This document shows positions 1-8,180 of a stretch of DNA of 64,000 bases, piece after piece; position 1 is the first letter of the stretch, and each line of letters opens with the position of its first letter. Under the pieces are notes generated by a model, which searched no databases, was not told where the DNA came from, and was given only the letters and a program-made list of their open reading frames with translations. Source of the DNA: Hymenobacter fodinae (GTDB lineage: Bacteria > Bacteroidota > Bacteroidia > Cytophagales > Hymenobacteraceae). The stretch lies in the NCBI RefSeq assembly GCF_004745825.1, contig NZ_SRLA01000002.1:682001-746000 (forward strand). Direction: 5' to 3'. A program made the translations under genes and the position numbers.

Positions 1-528
1 ACGTTTGCCTTCAACCCGACCGATACCTATTTCGTGGTGAAGCTGCGCCCGGAGGATTTTGAGGCGGCCCGATTGGCGGAGGAGCAAGCCAACGAGACGC
101 TTACGGCCTCCGTGCCCACCGACCATTACCTCTACACCTTCACCGATGATGAGCTGATGGAAATCCTGGCTAAGCCCGACGAGTGGAACAACCTCGACGT
201 AATGCTGTCCCGCCAACTCCTGCGCCAGCGCGGCCACGATGTGTCGCCGGATGTAGTAGAACTGCTCCGCCAGCGCCGACTCGTGGAACTGGCCAAACCC
301 GAGGAAAGCCAGAAAACCTGGGTGTTAGCCGGCTACCTCATGGCCATCCTTGGTGGCATTGTAGCCGTGTTCATCGGCTGGCACCTATACAAGCACCAGA
401 AGCAATTACCCAACGGCCAACGGGTGCTGGCCTTCGCACCCACCGACCGCCGACACGGCCTGCGCATCTTCATTCTGGGTATCCTTGGCACTATCTTCTG
501 GACTGGCCTACGCATCTATTACTACTAG
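1..528 (+). CDS. Hypothetical membrane protein, 5'-truncated by the window edge
   Basis: The reading frame is open from base 1, so the true start lies upstream; a GTG at 34 is only the first in-window candidate. The visible part has a charged soluble region of about 105 residues rich in Leu, Glu and Arg, then two hydrophobic segments near the C-terminus (one beginning WVLAGYLMAILGG, one FILGILGTIFWTGL) separated by a short basic loop, and ends in three Tyr. This looks like a soluble domain tethered to the inner membrane by a C-terminal hairpin. I do not recognise the family and assign no function. It converges on the minus-strand MFS gene 14 bases downstream. Confidence 0.75.
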   Translation, partial: TFAFNPTDTYFVVKLRPEDFEAARLAEEQANETLTASVPTDHYLYTFTDDELMEILAKPDEWNNLDVMLSRQLLRQRGHDVSPDVVELLRQRRLVELAKPEESQKTWVLAGYLMAILGGIVAVFIGWHLYKHQKQLPNGQRVLAFAPTDRRHGLRIFILGILGTIFWTGLRIYYY

Positions 529-542
529 CGCCGCGGCAAGAG

Positions 543-1781
543 CTAACTCTTTGTCAGTGCCGCCGATGCTTCTGCTTGCCGCAACTGCTGGCGGGCCTGC
601 CAGGCCACCAGGGCTAAGCACCCCGCAAACCACAGCCAGGGCAGGCGCAAATCGACCACCGATAGCGCCGCCAGCACCAACGTGCTTACAAAGCTAGCCA
701 GCCCTTGCACGGCTTGGTTTAGCCCGAATATCTCACCACGGTCGGCATCGGTGGTGCGCTGGGCCAGCAGGCCTTCCAGTAGTCCCTGGATCAGGGAAAG
801 CGTGAGGCAGTCGAGGGCCGTGAGCACGTACAGGCGTGTGACCGACTGGCCTACGAGCCCATAACCCACTAGAATAGGCACGCCCAGGGCGGCCAGCCAG
901 AAGATGGCGCGGCGCTGATTGAGGCGGTCGGCGAGGTAGGTGTAGAACAGGTAATTAATCACCACACTTAGCACTCCAAAAAACATGAAGAAGTACGCAA
1001 TGCCGCGGGCATCTAGGTGCAGCTCACCGATGCTGATGAAGGGCACGAAGTAGGTGTAGTACCCCGTGCTCAGGGTAAGCGCGATTTGCATGAGCACGAT
1101 GGGCCGCAAGCCGCGGCTGGGCGTATCCTGGTCGCGCAGCCGCTGCCAAAGGGTGAGTGGGTTTACGGCCCGGCTAAGCTCGGCCCGCAGCTCGGCGCCA
1201 CGCACGGGTGTGCGCTGGGTATGGGTTTCGCGTAACAGTAAACTGAGCCCCACGTTTAGGGCGGCCAGGGTTACGGCCAGCCCCACCACGTAGGCCACCT
1301 GCCGGCTAGGCTCTACCTCCCAAAACGTCAGCACGGCGCCGGAGGCCATGGGCCCCAGCACGAAGCCCAGAGAAATAATGGCGCCCTCAATACCCAAGTT
1401 CCGAAACAGGCGTTCGGGCGGCGAAATATCCGTAATGGCCGCCCGGATGGTGGCGTACATGCCATTCGTCAAACCGTCGCTGAAGCGGTTGGCAAAGTAC
1501 AGCGTGGCCCGCACCGGAAACAGCAAGGCATTTGCCAGCAGCGTGCCCACCGCCGACAGAATCAGGATTGGCCTACGGCCCCAGCCATCGGACAGGCGAC
1601 CGAGTACGGGCGCCGAAAACAGCTGCACTCCCAGGAAAATACCGGTGCCCAGCACCATCCACAGCTGCGGCCGCGCCAGCCCGCGCACAAACTCCGGCAG
1701 CACCGGCCCTATGGCCGCACCAATCACCACGTCAAGAAGAATAATACTATAAATCAGCCAAAGGCGACGGTCGAGAGACAT
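543..1781 (-). CDS. MFS transporter, TetA/TCR-like drug:H+ antiporter family
   Basis: 412 residues with the hydrophobic pattern of a 12-helix major facilitator. The loop after the second helix carries a good MFS motif A (GRLSDGWGRRPIL, about residues 60-72), typical of the DHA1 proton-driven exporters that include TetA. Length fits the family (about 400). A basic central loop (about residues 185-220, LRETHTQRTPVRGAEL) separates the two six-helix halves. The inner-membrane location and export role are inferred from the family; substrate cannot be read from sequence. It is divergent from the Bax-inhibitor gene, sharing the 1782-1868 spacer. The ATG at 1781 gives the expected short cytoplasmic N-terminus before helix 1. 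Confidence 0.88.
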   Translation of the reverse strand: MSLDRRLWLIYSIILLDVVIGAAIGPVLPEFVRGLARPQLWMVLGTGIFLGVQLFSAPVLGRLSDGWGRRPILILSAVGTLLANALLFPVRATLYFANRFSDGLTNGMYATIRAAITDISPPERLFRNLGIEGAIISLGFVLGPMASGAVLTFWEVEPSRQVAYVVGLAVTLAALNVGLSLLLRETHTQRTPVRGAELRAELSRAVNPLTLWQRLRDQDTPSRGLRPIVLMQIALTLSTGYYTYFVPFISIGELHLDARGIAYFFMFFGVLSVVINYLFYTYLADRLNQRRAIFWLAALGVPILVGYGLVGQSVTRLYVLTALDCLTLSLIQGLLEGLLAQRTTDADRGEIFGLNQAVQGLASFVSTLVLAALSVVDLRLPWLWFAGCLALVAWQARQQLRQAEASAALTKS

Positions 1782-1868
1782 GGGTGAACGAGGTGGACGC
1801 GGGGAAATAGGGATATTTTTTAGCCTGCTCTATAGGACTGTATATATAGCGTTCGGCGAACCTGTATC

Positions 1869-2645
1869 TTGGCATCGTTTAGTTTTCATCCTTACTCTCT
1901 ATTTCCGTTTAGGGAAAATATTACCCCCGAAGAACAGGCTGCTTACCAGCCTGAAATTCATATCAGCGCCGAAGAGGCTGCGCAAGTGCAGGCCAGCTTC
2001 ATGCGGCAAGTATACGCCTGGATGGCCGGGGCATTAGCCCTTACGGGTGGCGTAGCCATGCTGGTGGGTTCGTCACCGGAGATTGTTGAGCTAGTGGCCG
2101 GTAATCGGTTGGTTTTCTGGGCGCTGCTGCTACAAATGTTTGTGGTAGGGTACATTTCGGCCCGTGCCTTCGAAATGTCGGTGAGTTCGGTGACCGGGGC
2201 CTTTGTGGCCTACTCGGCGCTGAATGGCATTACCCTTGGCATTATCTTCTTGGTATTCACTGCCGATTCTATTGCCTCCACCTTCTTTGTAACGGGTGGC
2301 ACCTTCGGGGTAATGAGCCTCTACGGCTACTTCACCCGCACCGATTTGTCGCGTTGGGGTAACCTGCTGTTCATGGGCCTGATAGGCCTCATCATTGCCT
2401 CAGTGGTTAATTTGTTCTGGCTGAACTCAGTACTCTACACTATCACATCCTTCATTGGCGTGATTCTGTTCGTGGCTCTCACCGCCTACGACACGCAGAA
2501 GCTGAAGGCACTGGCTTTCGTAGGTCTTGGTGACGAAGACACCGACCGCAAAGCTGCCATGCTGGGTGCCCTCACCCTCTACCTCGACTTTATCAACTTG
2601 TTCCTGTTCCTGCTCGCATCTTCGGTCGCCGGAAATAGAGACTAA
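1869..2645 (+). CDS. Bax inhibitor-1 / YccA family membrane protein
   Basis: About 258 residues with a cytosolic N-terminal stretch, then seven hydrophobic segments starting at about residue 50 (VYAWMAGALALTGG), the pattern of the BI-1/YccA (TMBIM) family. The conserved late motif ALTAYDTQKLK and an acidic loop (GDEDTDRK) before the last helix are typical; family members are proposed calcium or proton leak channels, and YccA modulates the FtsH protease in E. coli. Start is uncertain: the first in-frame candidate after the upstream stop is TTG at 1869, which overlaps a weak TATCTTGG promoter-like box; the first ATG (2001) would cut into the conserved part. A strong terminator follows. Confidence 0.85.
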   Translation: MASFSFHPYSLFPFRENITPEEQAAYQPEIHISAEEAAQVQASFMRQVYAWMAGALALTGGVAMLVGSSPEIVELVAGNRLVFWALLLQMFVVGYISARAFEMSVSSVTGAFVAYSALNGITLGIIFLVFTADSIASTFFVTGGTFGVMSLYGYFTRTDLSRWGNLLFMGLIGLIIASVVNLFWLNSVLYTITSFIGVILFVALTAYDTQKLKALAFVGLGDEDTDRKAAMLGALTLYLDFINLFLFLLASSVAGNRD

Positions 2646-2664
2646 GAGTAAATAATCAAGCTCG

Positions 2665-2705
2665 AAACAGTCAATCCAGACATGGTCTGGGTTGACTGTT
2701 TTTTT
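2665..2705 (+). terminator. Rho-independent terminator after the BI-1 gene
   Basis: The arms AACAGTCAATCCAGAC and GTCTGGGTTGACTGTT pair almost perfectly around an ATG loop and run into a T tract. It lies 20 bases after the stop of the Bax-inhibitor gene. Confidence 0.9.
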
Positions 2706-2862
2706 GTAGGCCTATTGGAGCAACTTTGTGGGTAGTTTGCCTGCAGAGGCGTATTTGGTGCCGCGCACTGGCTGAACTGTAAGAGAGTTGATTTGAGATT
2801 ATTAAAACTTAAAGGCCATTGTAATTGTCTGTAGGCCTATTCGCTTCCTGGGCTTCCCCGCT

Positions 2863-4050
2863 ATGAATTCAAAACGCGTATTACTACCTCTCACGCTGGG
2901 AGGGTTCGGCATTGGCATGACCGAATTTGTCATGATGGGCATTCTGCCCGATGTCGCTAAGGCCCTGCATATTTCCATTCCCACGGCCGGCCACCTGATA
3001 TCTGCTTACGCCCTAGGCGTGGTGGTGGGTGCGCCCCTAATGGTAGCCCTTACCAGCAAATTGCCGCCTCGCAAGATTCTAGGCCTGCTCATGCTGATTT
3101 TTGCGGTGGGCAACGGCCTCTCGGCAGTAGCACCTGGCTATGAGCTGATGCTACTGACGCGCTTTGTCTCGGGGCTTCCGCATGGGGCATTCTTCGGCGT
3201 GGGCGCCGTAGTAGCTGGCCGACTGGCGGAGCCGGGTAAGGAGGCGCAGGCCGTCTCCATCATGTTTGCGGGCCTCACCATTGCCAACATCATTGGGGTC
3301 CCCATTGGCACCTACCTAGGCCACACCTTCAGCTGGCGCATTCCCTTCGTGCTCATCGTTGTCGTAGCCCTGCTGACTGTAGTAAGCGTGCGGCGCCTGT
3401 TACCCGAGCTTCCGGCCCGCGAAACCAACCTTCGGCAAGAGTTTGTGGCCTTTACTCGCCTGGAACCCTGGATGATTATTGCCATTACCATTCTCGGCAA
3501 TGGCGGCTTTTTTGCCTGGTTTAGCTACATCGTGCCGCTGTTCACGGAGGTAGCCGGCTTTAGCCACAACGCCGTCACCATCCTGATGGTGCTGGCGGGC
3601 GTGGGTATGGCGCTGGGCAATATGCTGGGCGGTTGGCTCACCGACCGGATGTCGCCGCTGCGGGCCACCACGTGGCTGCTACTGGCCATGGCTGCGGCCT
3701 TGTTTACCATTCCGGTGGCGGCCCAGCATCAGTGGTCTACGGTGCTCATCACCATGCTAACCGGGGCCCTGGCCTTTTCCACGGCGGCTCCCATCCAGAT
3801 GCTGATGATTCGGGCGGCCAAGGGCTCCGAGATGCTGGCGTCGTCGCTGAGTCAGTCGGGTTTCAACACGGGCAATGCCTTGGGCGCCTACCTGGGTGGC
3901 CTACCGATTGCCGCCGGTCTGGGCTACACCTCACCCGAGTGGGTGGGTGGCGCGCTGGTAGTAGGCGGGGTTGTTTTTGCCGCGATGCTGGTGCTGCGCC
4001 GCCGTCGGCAGGCTCAAGCAGAGCCCATCGTGGCAGAGGCAGTGGCCTAG
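2863..4050 (+). CDS. MFS transporter, AraJ/YdhP-like DHA1 family
   Basis: 395 residues, about 12 hydrophobic helices. The N-terminal signature FGIGMTEFVMMGILPDVAKAL is the hallmark of the AraJ/YdhP/NepI-type DHA1 exporters (usually annotated arabinose efflux or drug efflux permeases). A second-half loop GGWLTDRMSPLRA is the degenerate copy of motif A. The C-terminus ends in a basic stretch (LRRRRRQAQ) and a short acidic tail. Inner-membrane proton-coupled export is inferred from the family; substrate unknown. It starts at an ATG 22 bases downstream of a TAGGCCTA palindrome and is followed by the glycosylase gene after 88 bases on the same strand. Confidence 0.87.
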   Translation: MNSKRVLLPLTLGGFGIGMTEFVMMGILPDVAKALHISIPTAGHLISAYALGVVVGAPLMVALTSKLPPRKILGLLMLIFAVGNGLSAVAPGYELMLLTRFVSGLPHGAFFGVGAVVAGRLAEPGKEAQAVSIMFAGLTIANIIGVPIGTYLGHTFSWRIPFVLIVVVALLTVVSVRRLLPELPARETNLRQEFVAFTRLEPWMIIAITILGNGGFFAWFSYIVPLFTEVAGFSHNAVTILMVLAGVGMALGNMLGGWLTDRMSPLRATTWLLLAMAAALFTIPVAAQHQWSTVLITMLTGALAFSTAAPIQMLMIRAAKGSEMLASSLSQSGFNTGNALGAYLGGLPIAAGLGYTSPEWVGGALVVGGVVFAAMLVLRRRRQAQAEPIVAEAVA

Positions 4051-4138
4051 CGTGCTGTGGTGGCAACCGTAGCTCGCTCGACCAAGACTGGCGCTTACCC
4101 GTACCAGAAGGCGTACCTAACTCCCTACTGGTTCTGCC

Positions 4139-4759
4139 ATGATGCTGCCCAATTTGCCTGTTACAACTCCCGACGGCCGTTGTCCCTGGGCGCACCACAA
4201 CGAGTTGCTGCGCGAGTTTCACGATTATGAGTGGGGCGAGCCAGTGGCCGAAGCAGGCATCCTGTTTGAGTACCTGGTGCTCCACACCTTTCAGCTGGGC
4301 TTCGATTTTCCGGTGGTATTGAAGCGGCGCGAGGGGTTTCGGGAGCTACTAGCCGGCTTCGACCCCGAGCGGCTGGCGCGGTTTGGGGAGGAAGAAATAA
4401 GCGAGCTGCTGCAGAACCCGCGCATTTTGCGCAACCGGCGCAAGCTAGAAGCTACCGTGCAGAACGCCCAAGCCTGGCTGCGCCTCCGCCAGGAAGTAGG
4501 CGGTGACGCCGGCTTATTGCCATTCTTCTACCACTACGTGGGTGGCCGCCCCCTCGACAACCAGCGCAGCGAAACCAACCCAGTGCCCGTGTCTACGTCC
4601 CAGAACGAGGCCATGAGCAAAGACCTAAAGCGGCGCGGCTTCGTGATGACAGGCCCCGTATCATGCTATAACATCCTTCAAACCGCTGGCCTGGTCAACG
4701 ACCATCTGCTCAGTTGCCCTCGTCATGCAGAATGCGTGGCCTTAGCTGCACAATTGTAA
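4139..4759 (+). CDS. tag: DNA-3-methyladenine glycosylase I (Tag) family, atypical active site
   Basis: 206 residues, close to the usual Tag length (about 190). The landmarks of the family are present: RCPWAHHNELLREFHDYEWG near the N-terminus, ILRNRRKLEATVQNAQAW in the helix-hairpin-helix region, SKDLKRRGF and the C-terminal GLVNDHLLSCPRH. The zinc ligands (Cys of RCPW, His of FHDYEWG, His and Cys of NDHLLSC) are all kept. However, the segment that in E. coli Tag reads LEGQQAGLSW reads LHTFQLGFDF here, so the residues aligned with Glu38 and Trp46 of the m3A pocket are His and Phe. Base-excision repair of alkylated DNA is the family role; substrate range of this variant is open. Confidence 0.85.
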   Translation: MMLPNLPVTTPDGRCPWAHHNELLREFHDYEWGEPVAEAGILFEYLVLHTFQLGFDFPVVLKRREGFRELLAGFDPERLARFGEEEISELLQNPRILRNRRKLEATVQNAQAWLRLRQEVGGDAGLLPFFYHYVGGRPLDNQRSETNPVPVSTSQNEAMSKDLKRRGFVMTGPVSCYNILQTAGLVNDHLLSCPRHAECVALAAQL

Positions 4760-4776
4760 CGACGGCACAGGCTCGT

Positions 4777-4816
4777 AAAAGAAAGAGGCTGCGGTACACC
4801 GCAGCCTCTTTCTTTT
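4777..4816. terminator. Bidirectional terminator between converging genes
   Basis: AAAAGAAAGAGGCTGCGG and CCGCAGCCTCTTTCTTTT form a perfect stem around a short TACA loop, with A and T tracts on both sides. It sits between the plus-strand tag gene and the minus-strand monooxygenase gene. Confidence 0.9.
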
Positions 4817-4901
4817 AGTACTTCTCTACACTCCCGAGCTTGAGAGTGCTGCAGGAGCGTTCTGCTAGGCCTGTTAACCCAAGTCTTGAACACGCTTATC
4901 G

Positions 4902-6071
4902 TTAACGCAATGGCGCAGTAGTTAGGGGCGTCACGGGCGTTTGCTGGGGCCGTCGTCCCTGGAAATCAGGCATGGACACATTGGGGAGTCGGGGCAGCAC
5001 GTAGCGGGCGAAGTAGTCGGCTTCATCCAGTAAGGGGTACCCGGAGAAGATGAACGCGCGGAAGCCCATGTCCATGTAGCGGTTGATTTTCTCCACAATC
5101 TGATCGGGAGTGCCTACTAGGGCCCCTCCAGCCCCGGAACGAGCCTTGCCGATATCGGTCCAGAGTAGGGGCTCCACGAAGCCTTCCATGTCGGCGTGCT
5201 CGCGCAGCTGGTTTTGCCGGTGCACCCCCAACGACCACGAATCCTGGGCGCGGCTCTTGATTTCTGCTCCCTTCACTGGGTCAAATTTCGACATGAGCTT
5301 ACGGGCGTAGGCGCGTGCCTCGTCCTCGGTTTCGCGCACAATCACGTGAATGCGTAAGCCAAAGTCGATCTGGCGGCCGTGGCGGGCGGCACGGGCGCTC
5401 ATATCCTGCATGGTTCCGTAGAGCATTTCCTCCGTTTCGGGCCACATCAAGAACATGTCGCAGTACTGCGCACACACGGCCCGGGCACCTTCCGACGTGC
5501 CCCCGAAATACAGGAGTGGGCCGCCGTTCTGCTGGTAGGGCTTGGCGGGGTCGGAGGGCATATCGAACTGGTACAACTCGCCCTTGTGCACAATGCGCTC
5601 CTGGGTCCAGGCCTGCTGCAGAATCTCGATGGTTTCGGCGCAGCGCTGGTAGCGCAGCTCCGGCACTTCCCTTAGGCCAGGCAAGTCGGAGTTGATAATG
5701 TTGATGGTAAGCCGGCCTTCCAGCATGTGGTCGAGGGAGGCCAGGGCGCGTGCCAGCATGGGCGGATGAATCTCGCCGGTCCGGATGGCGGTGAGCAGGT
5801 TGATGCGCGACGTTTGCGGGGCAATACCGGCCGCAAACGTCATTACATCCTGGCCTACGGTGTAGGAAGTAGGTAGCAGAATGTTGGAATAACCCAGCCG
5901 CTCCGCCGACAGGGTAATGTCGCGGCAGTGAGCCCAGGAGCTGCGGTAGGCCCCATCAAGCACGCTCAAGTATTGCGTATCGCCCCCGCAGAGGTCATCA
6001 AACCAAGATATTTCAGCCACGCGCTGCGGCGTACGAATAGCCACCGACGTGATAGGGGAGGAGAGGGACAT
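4902..6071 (-). CDS. LLM-class flavin-dependent monooxygenase, SsuD-like
   Basis: 389 residues with the TIM-barrel luciferase-like monooxygenase pattern. Alkanesulfonate monooxygenase SsuD features are visible: early WFDDLCGGD, a [15 protein letters not shown] strand, the [21 protein letters not shown] segment, [11 protein letters not shown] and YFGGTSEGA for FMN phosphate binding. SsuD-type enzymes use FMNH2 and oxygen to desulfonate alkanesulfonates. No ssuE reductase or ssuABC transporter is adjacent, so the substrate is not fixed by context; a role in sulfur scavenging is only an inference. The start ATG at 6071 gives an N-terminus of normal length. It is preceded by the inverted-repeat element at 6141-6287. 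Confidence 0.87.
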   Translation of the reverse strand: MSLSSPITSVAIRTPQRVAEISWFDDLCGGDTQYLSVLDGAYRSSWAHCRDITLSAERLGYSNILLPTSYTVGQDVMTFAAGIAPQTSRINLLTAIRTGEIHPPMLARALASLDHMLEGRLTINIINSDLPGLREVPELRYQRCAETIEILQQAWTQERIVHKGELYQFDMPSDPAKPYQQNGGPLLYFGGTSEGARAVCAQYCDMFLMWPETEEMLYGTMQDMSARAARHGRQIDFGLRIHVIVRETEDEARAYARKLMSKFDPVKGAEIKSRAQDSWSLGVHRQNQLREHADMEGFVEPLLWTDIGKARSGAGGALVGTPDQIVEKINRYMDMGFRAFIFSGYPLLDEADYFARYVLPRLPNVSMPDFQGRRPQQTPVTPLTTAPLR

Positions 6072-6140
6072 AGTGTGAGGAAGAAGAGCAATATAACGGG
6101 TAAGCCGGAGCGAAGAGCAATTGAGAGTCAGAAGCTAAAA

Positions 6141-6287
6141 GCTAGCTCCCCTCCTTGGAAAGGAGGGGTTGGGGGTGGTTGACCAATCGTTGAACGTCAA
6201 CTAGCTATAGTTTCTAATTCTAATTTTTCAACCACCCCTAACCCCACGCCGCTTGATTCGCGGAATCATCTGAGGAGGGGAGCTAGC
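6141..6287. repeat. MITE-like inverted-repeat element
   Basis: A 147-base AT/GC mosaic with exact 15-bp termini GCTAGCTCCCCTCCT (6141-6155) and its complement (6273-6287). A second inner inverted block (GGGGTTGGGGGTGGTTGA near 6165-6182, complement near 6228-6245) makes it fold as a long interrupted hairpin. It encodes no protein and lies in a 230-base gap between two minus-strand genes. Interspersed elements built on CTCCCCTCC...GGAGGGG are common in Bacteroidetes genomes; a non-autonomous mobile origin is inferred. No clear target-site duplication was seen. Confidence 0.75.
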
Positions 6288-6301
6288 AACTAGCTCTAAC
6301 A

Positions 6302-7627
6302 TCATTCGGCACCCTGGGTTGAATTTGCTGGCACCGGCTTCCGTCGGTTCCAGATGAAATACAGGCCTAGGCCTACGGCTGCAAACAGGGCAACGTCGCG
6401 GGCCTCGTTGCCCTTGCTGCTGATTAAAAGCCACAGGCACAGGCCTACGCAAAGCACGGCCACCACGCCGCCCCCGGCCACCCGAAACGGCGCTGGCTCC
6501 TCCGGAGTGCGCCGGCGCAGCACCGGCAGGGCCGCGCAGGTAAGTGCGAAGTACGTGAGCCGAATAATGGTGCTGAGTGTGAGGGCGTAAATGAACGTGC
6601 CCGATATGGCCAGCACCAGCTTCAGCGCCGCCGACACCAGAAGGGCCACGTGCGGCGTCCGGAACCGCGGGTGCGTAGCTCCGAAAACGGCTGGTATCTG
6701 GCCTTGCTCAGCCAAGGCGAAGAGCAGGCGGGGGCCCGTCAGCATAAGGGCATTCAGCGTACCCAACGCCGTGAGTATAGCCGCCACAGCCACCAAGGCT
6801 GCGCCTATCGGGCCCATAAATTGTTGGGTGGCATCGGCCAGGGGGCGCTCCGAGGCGGCCAAGTTGGGCAACGTGCCAATGCATACCACCTGCACCAGCA
6901 GAAACAGCACGGCTACCGTGGCAATAGCCGTGAACAGCGCAAAGGGCACATTGCGTTGGGGCTGCTGAATCTCAGCGGCCGGAATTGCTGCCACATCAAA
7001 GCCAGAGAAGGTGAAAATAAGCAGCAGCACAGCTCCCGAGAAATTGGTGTAGCCGGGCGCCACCGCAAACGAGAAAACCTGCCAATCCACGAAAAACAGG
7101 CCTACGCCCGTAAACAGCACTAGCACCAGCACCTTGCTGACTGTGAACATATTGTTTACCAGCGAAGCCGTGCGCACCCCCACCAGATTGATGAGCGTAA
7201 GCGCCATAATTAAACCGGCCATCAGCACTGCCCGGCCTAGGCCACTGCCCACCGTAGGCCAGAAGTACGCGGCATAATCGACGAACAGGTTGCAAAGCGC
7301 CGCAAAGCTGGCCAGCCGCGAAATCCAGAGCAGCCAGCCAACTTCAAAACCTACCAGCGGCCCGAAGGCCTCCCGCGCATACAAATAAGGGCCACCTGCG
7401 CCACTAAACCGGCTGCTGACCTCAGCAAAGCACAGGATAATGAGCGCGACAATGGCCGCGCTGGCTCCGTAGGCCACTACACTATAAGCGCCCACCAAGG
7501 CATAGATCTTGGCGGGTAGCCCCAGGATGCCGGCCCCAATGGTAATGTTGATGATAAGCGCGACGAAGTCCCAGCGGCGAATGCCGCGCACTAAGTCCGG
7601 CCGGGTGACGGCAGGGATAGCAGACAT
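6302..7627 (-). CDS. APC superfamily amino acid permease
   Basis: 441 residues, about 12 transmembrane helices. The first helix carries the APC signature (NITIGAGILGLPAKI, about residues 27-41), where the unwound GAGILG segment binds the substrate amino-acid backbone; FTFSGFDVAAIPAAEIQ in helix 6 is also typical. Family role is proton- or exchange-driven import of amino acids across the inner membrane; specificity is not readable. The gene is monocistronic on the minus strand, followed by the MITE-like element and preceded by a spacer in which the next transcription unit, on the opposite strand, begins. Confidence 0.88.
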   Translation of the reverse strand: MSAIPAVTRPDLVRGIRRWDFVALIINITIGAGILGLPAKIYALVGAYSVVAYGASAAIVALIILCFAEVSSRFSGAGGPYLYAREAFGPLVGFEVGWLLWISRLASFAALCNLFVDYAAYFWPTVGSGLGRAVLMAGLIMALTLINLVGVRTASLVNNMFTVSKVLVLVLFTGVGLFFVDWQVFSFAVAPGYTNFSGAVLLLIFTFSGFDVAAIPAAEIQQPQRNVPFALFTAIATVAVLFLLVQVVCIGTLPNLAASERPLADATQQFMGPIGAALVAVAAILTALGTLNALMLTGPRLLFALAEQGQIPAVFGATHPRFRTPHVALLVSAALKLVLAISGTFIYALTLSTIIRLTYFALTCAALPVLRRRTPEEPAPFRVAGGGVVAVLCVGLCLWLLISSKGNEARDVALFAAVGLGLYFIWNRRKPVPANSTQGAE

Positions 7628-7897
7628 GCAGAGTCAAGTAAGAACTGAAGAGAAAACCAAGAGGGGCAGTGGCCTAGCGTAGAGCGGGGCAACAACAGCA
7701 ACAGGTTTCGATCAGCTTTACAGGTAGCATGCCGCTAGGGAAGAGAAGAATTTATTCGTCGGGTATAAAGCGCTGTGGAAGACGCTAGGCCACCTTGAAA
7801 GGAGGGCAAATATAGGCAGGCGGGCACACGGCGCAAGTTTCATAGGTGCTGCGGCCCGCAGTTTTTGGCGCAAAAAGTTCCGGGCTGAAAACAAAAA

Positions 7898-7930
7898 TTT
7901 GGATTTCTCGGAAATGCGCCTGTACATTTG
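7898..7930 (+). promoter_or_regulatory. Bacteroidetes-type promoter of the SAM-riboswitch transcript
   Basis: A -33 box TTTG (7898-7901) and a perfect -7 box TACATTTG (7923-7930, consensus TAnnTTTG) are separated by 21 bases, within the normal spacing. Transcription would start near 7935-7940, about 25 bases before the riboswitch P1 stem. Confidence 0.85.
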
Positions 7931-7960
7931 GCAGACCAATTCTTTCACCCACAAAGGATT

Positions 7961-8054
7961 GTTTTTATACAGAGGCGCGGAGAGACAGGCTCTATGAACC
8001 GCCGACAACCCCCGGAACATCCGGAACGGTGCCAAGTCCTGACCATATAAAAAC
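7961..8054 (+). ncRNA. SAM-I (S-box) riboswitch
   Basis: The aptamer core is readable by eye. P1 is a perfect 9-bp stem, GTTTTTATA (7961-7969) with TATAAAAAC (8046-8054). P2 carries AGAGACAGGCTCTATGAA, matching the S-box kink-turn and pseudoknot consensus, closed by GGCG/CGCC. The conserved ACAACC junction, a P3 hairpin (CCGGAACATCCGG) and the strongly conserved GGTGCCAAGTCCTGACC of P4/J3-4 follow in the right order. SAM binding normally shuts expression off when methionine/SAM is plentiful. There is no intrinsic terminator directly after P1; the first possible start codon (GTG 8064) is 9 bases downstream, so translational control is plausible. Confidence 0.9.
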
Positions 8055-8063
8055 AACAACGCC

Positions 8064-8180
8064 GTGAGCACCTTCACCAGCCTTGCCGTCCTAAACGCCG
8101 CGCCCAACGCCCTGCAGCAGGCGTGTTGTAGCATTATGCGTTCGAGCGTCTGTATGCAGATGCGGGCCATGAGCTGCTAA
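8064..8180 (+). CDS. Small Cys/Met-rich ORF in the riboswitch leader (possible leader peptide)
   Basis: A 38-codon frame from GTG at 8064, 9 bases after the riboswitch P1 stem, to TAA at 8178-8180. Its C-terminal half holds four Cys (21, 22, 30, 38) and five Met overall (1, 25, 31, 33, 36), ending QQACCSIMRSSVCMQMRAMSC, a bias hard to ignore directly behind a SAM sensor. It has no signal peptide or known domain. It may be a sulfur-amino-acid leader peptide whose translation speed tunes the downstream genes, or a small protein in its own right. No start other than GTG fits, and no ribosome site is visible, as is usual in this phylum. Function unproven. Confidence 0.5.
   Translation: MSTFTSLAVLNAAPNALQQACCSIMRSSVCMQMRAMSC

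Noticed and set aside
7718..8170. 150-codon minus-strand frame across the riboswitch promoter and aptamer
   Set aside because: It lies antisense to a clear promoter and S-box RNA, has odd composition (many Cys, Arg, Leu) and no family resemblance.
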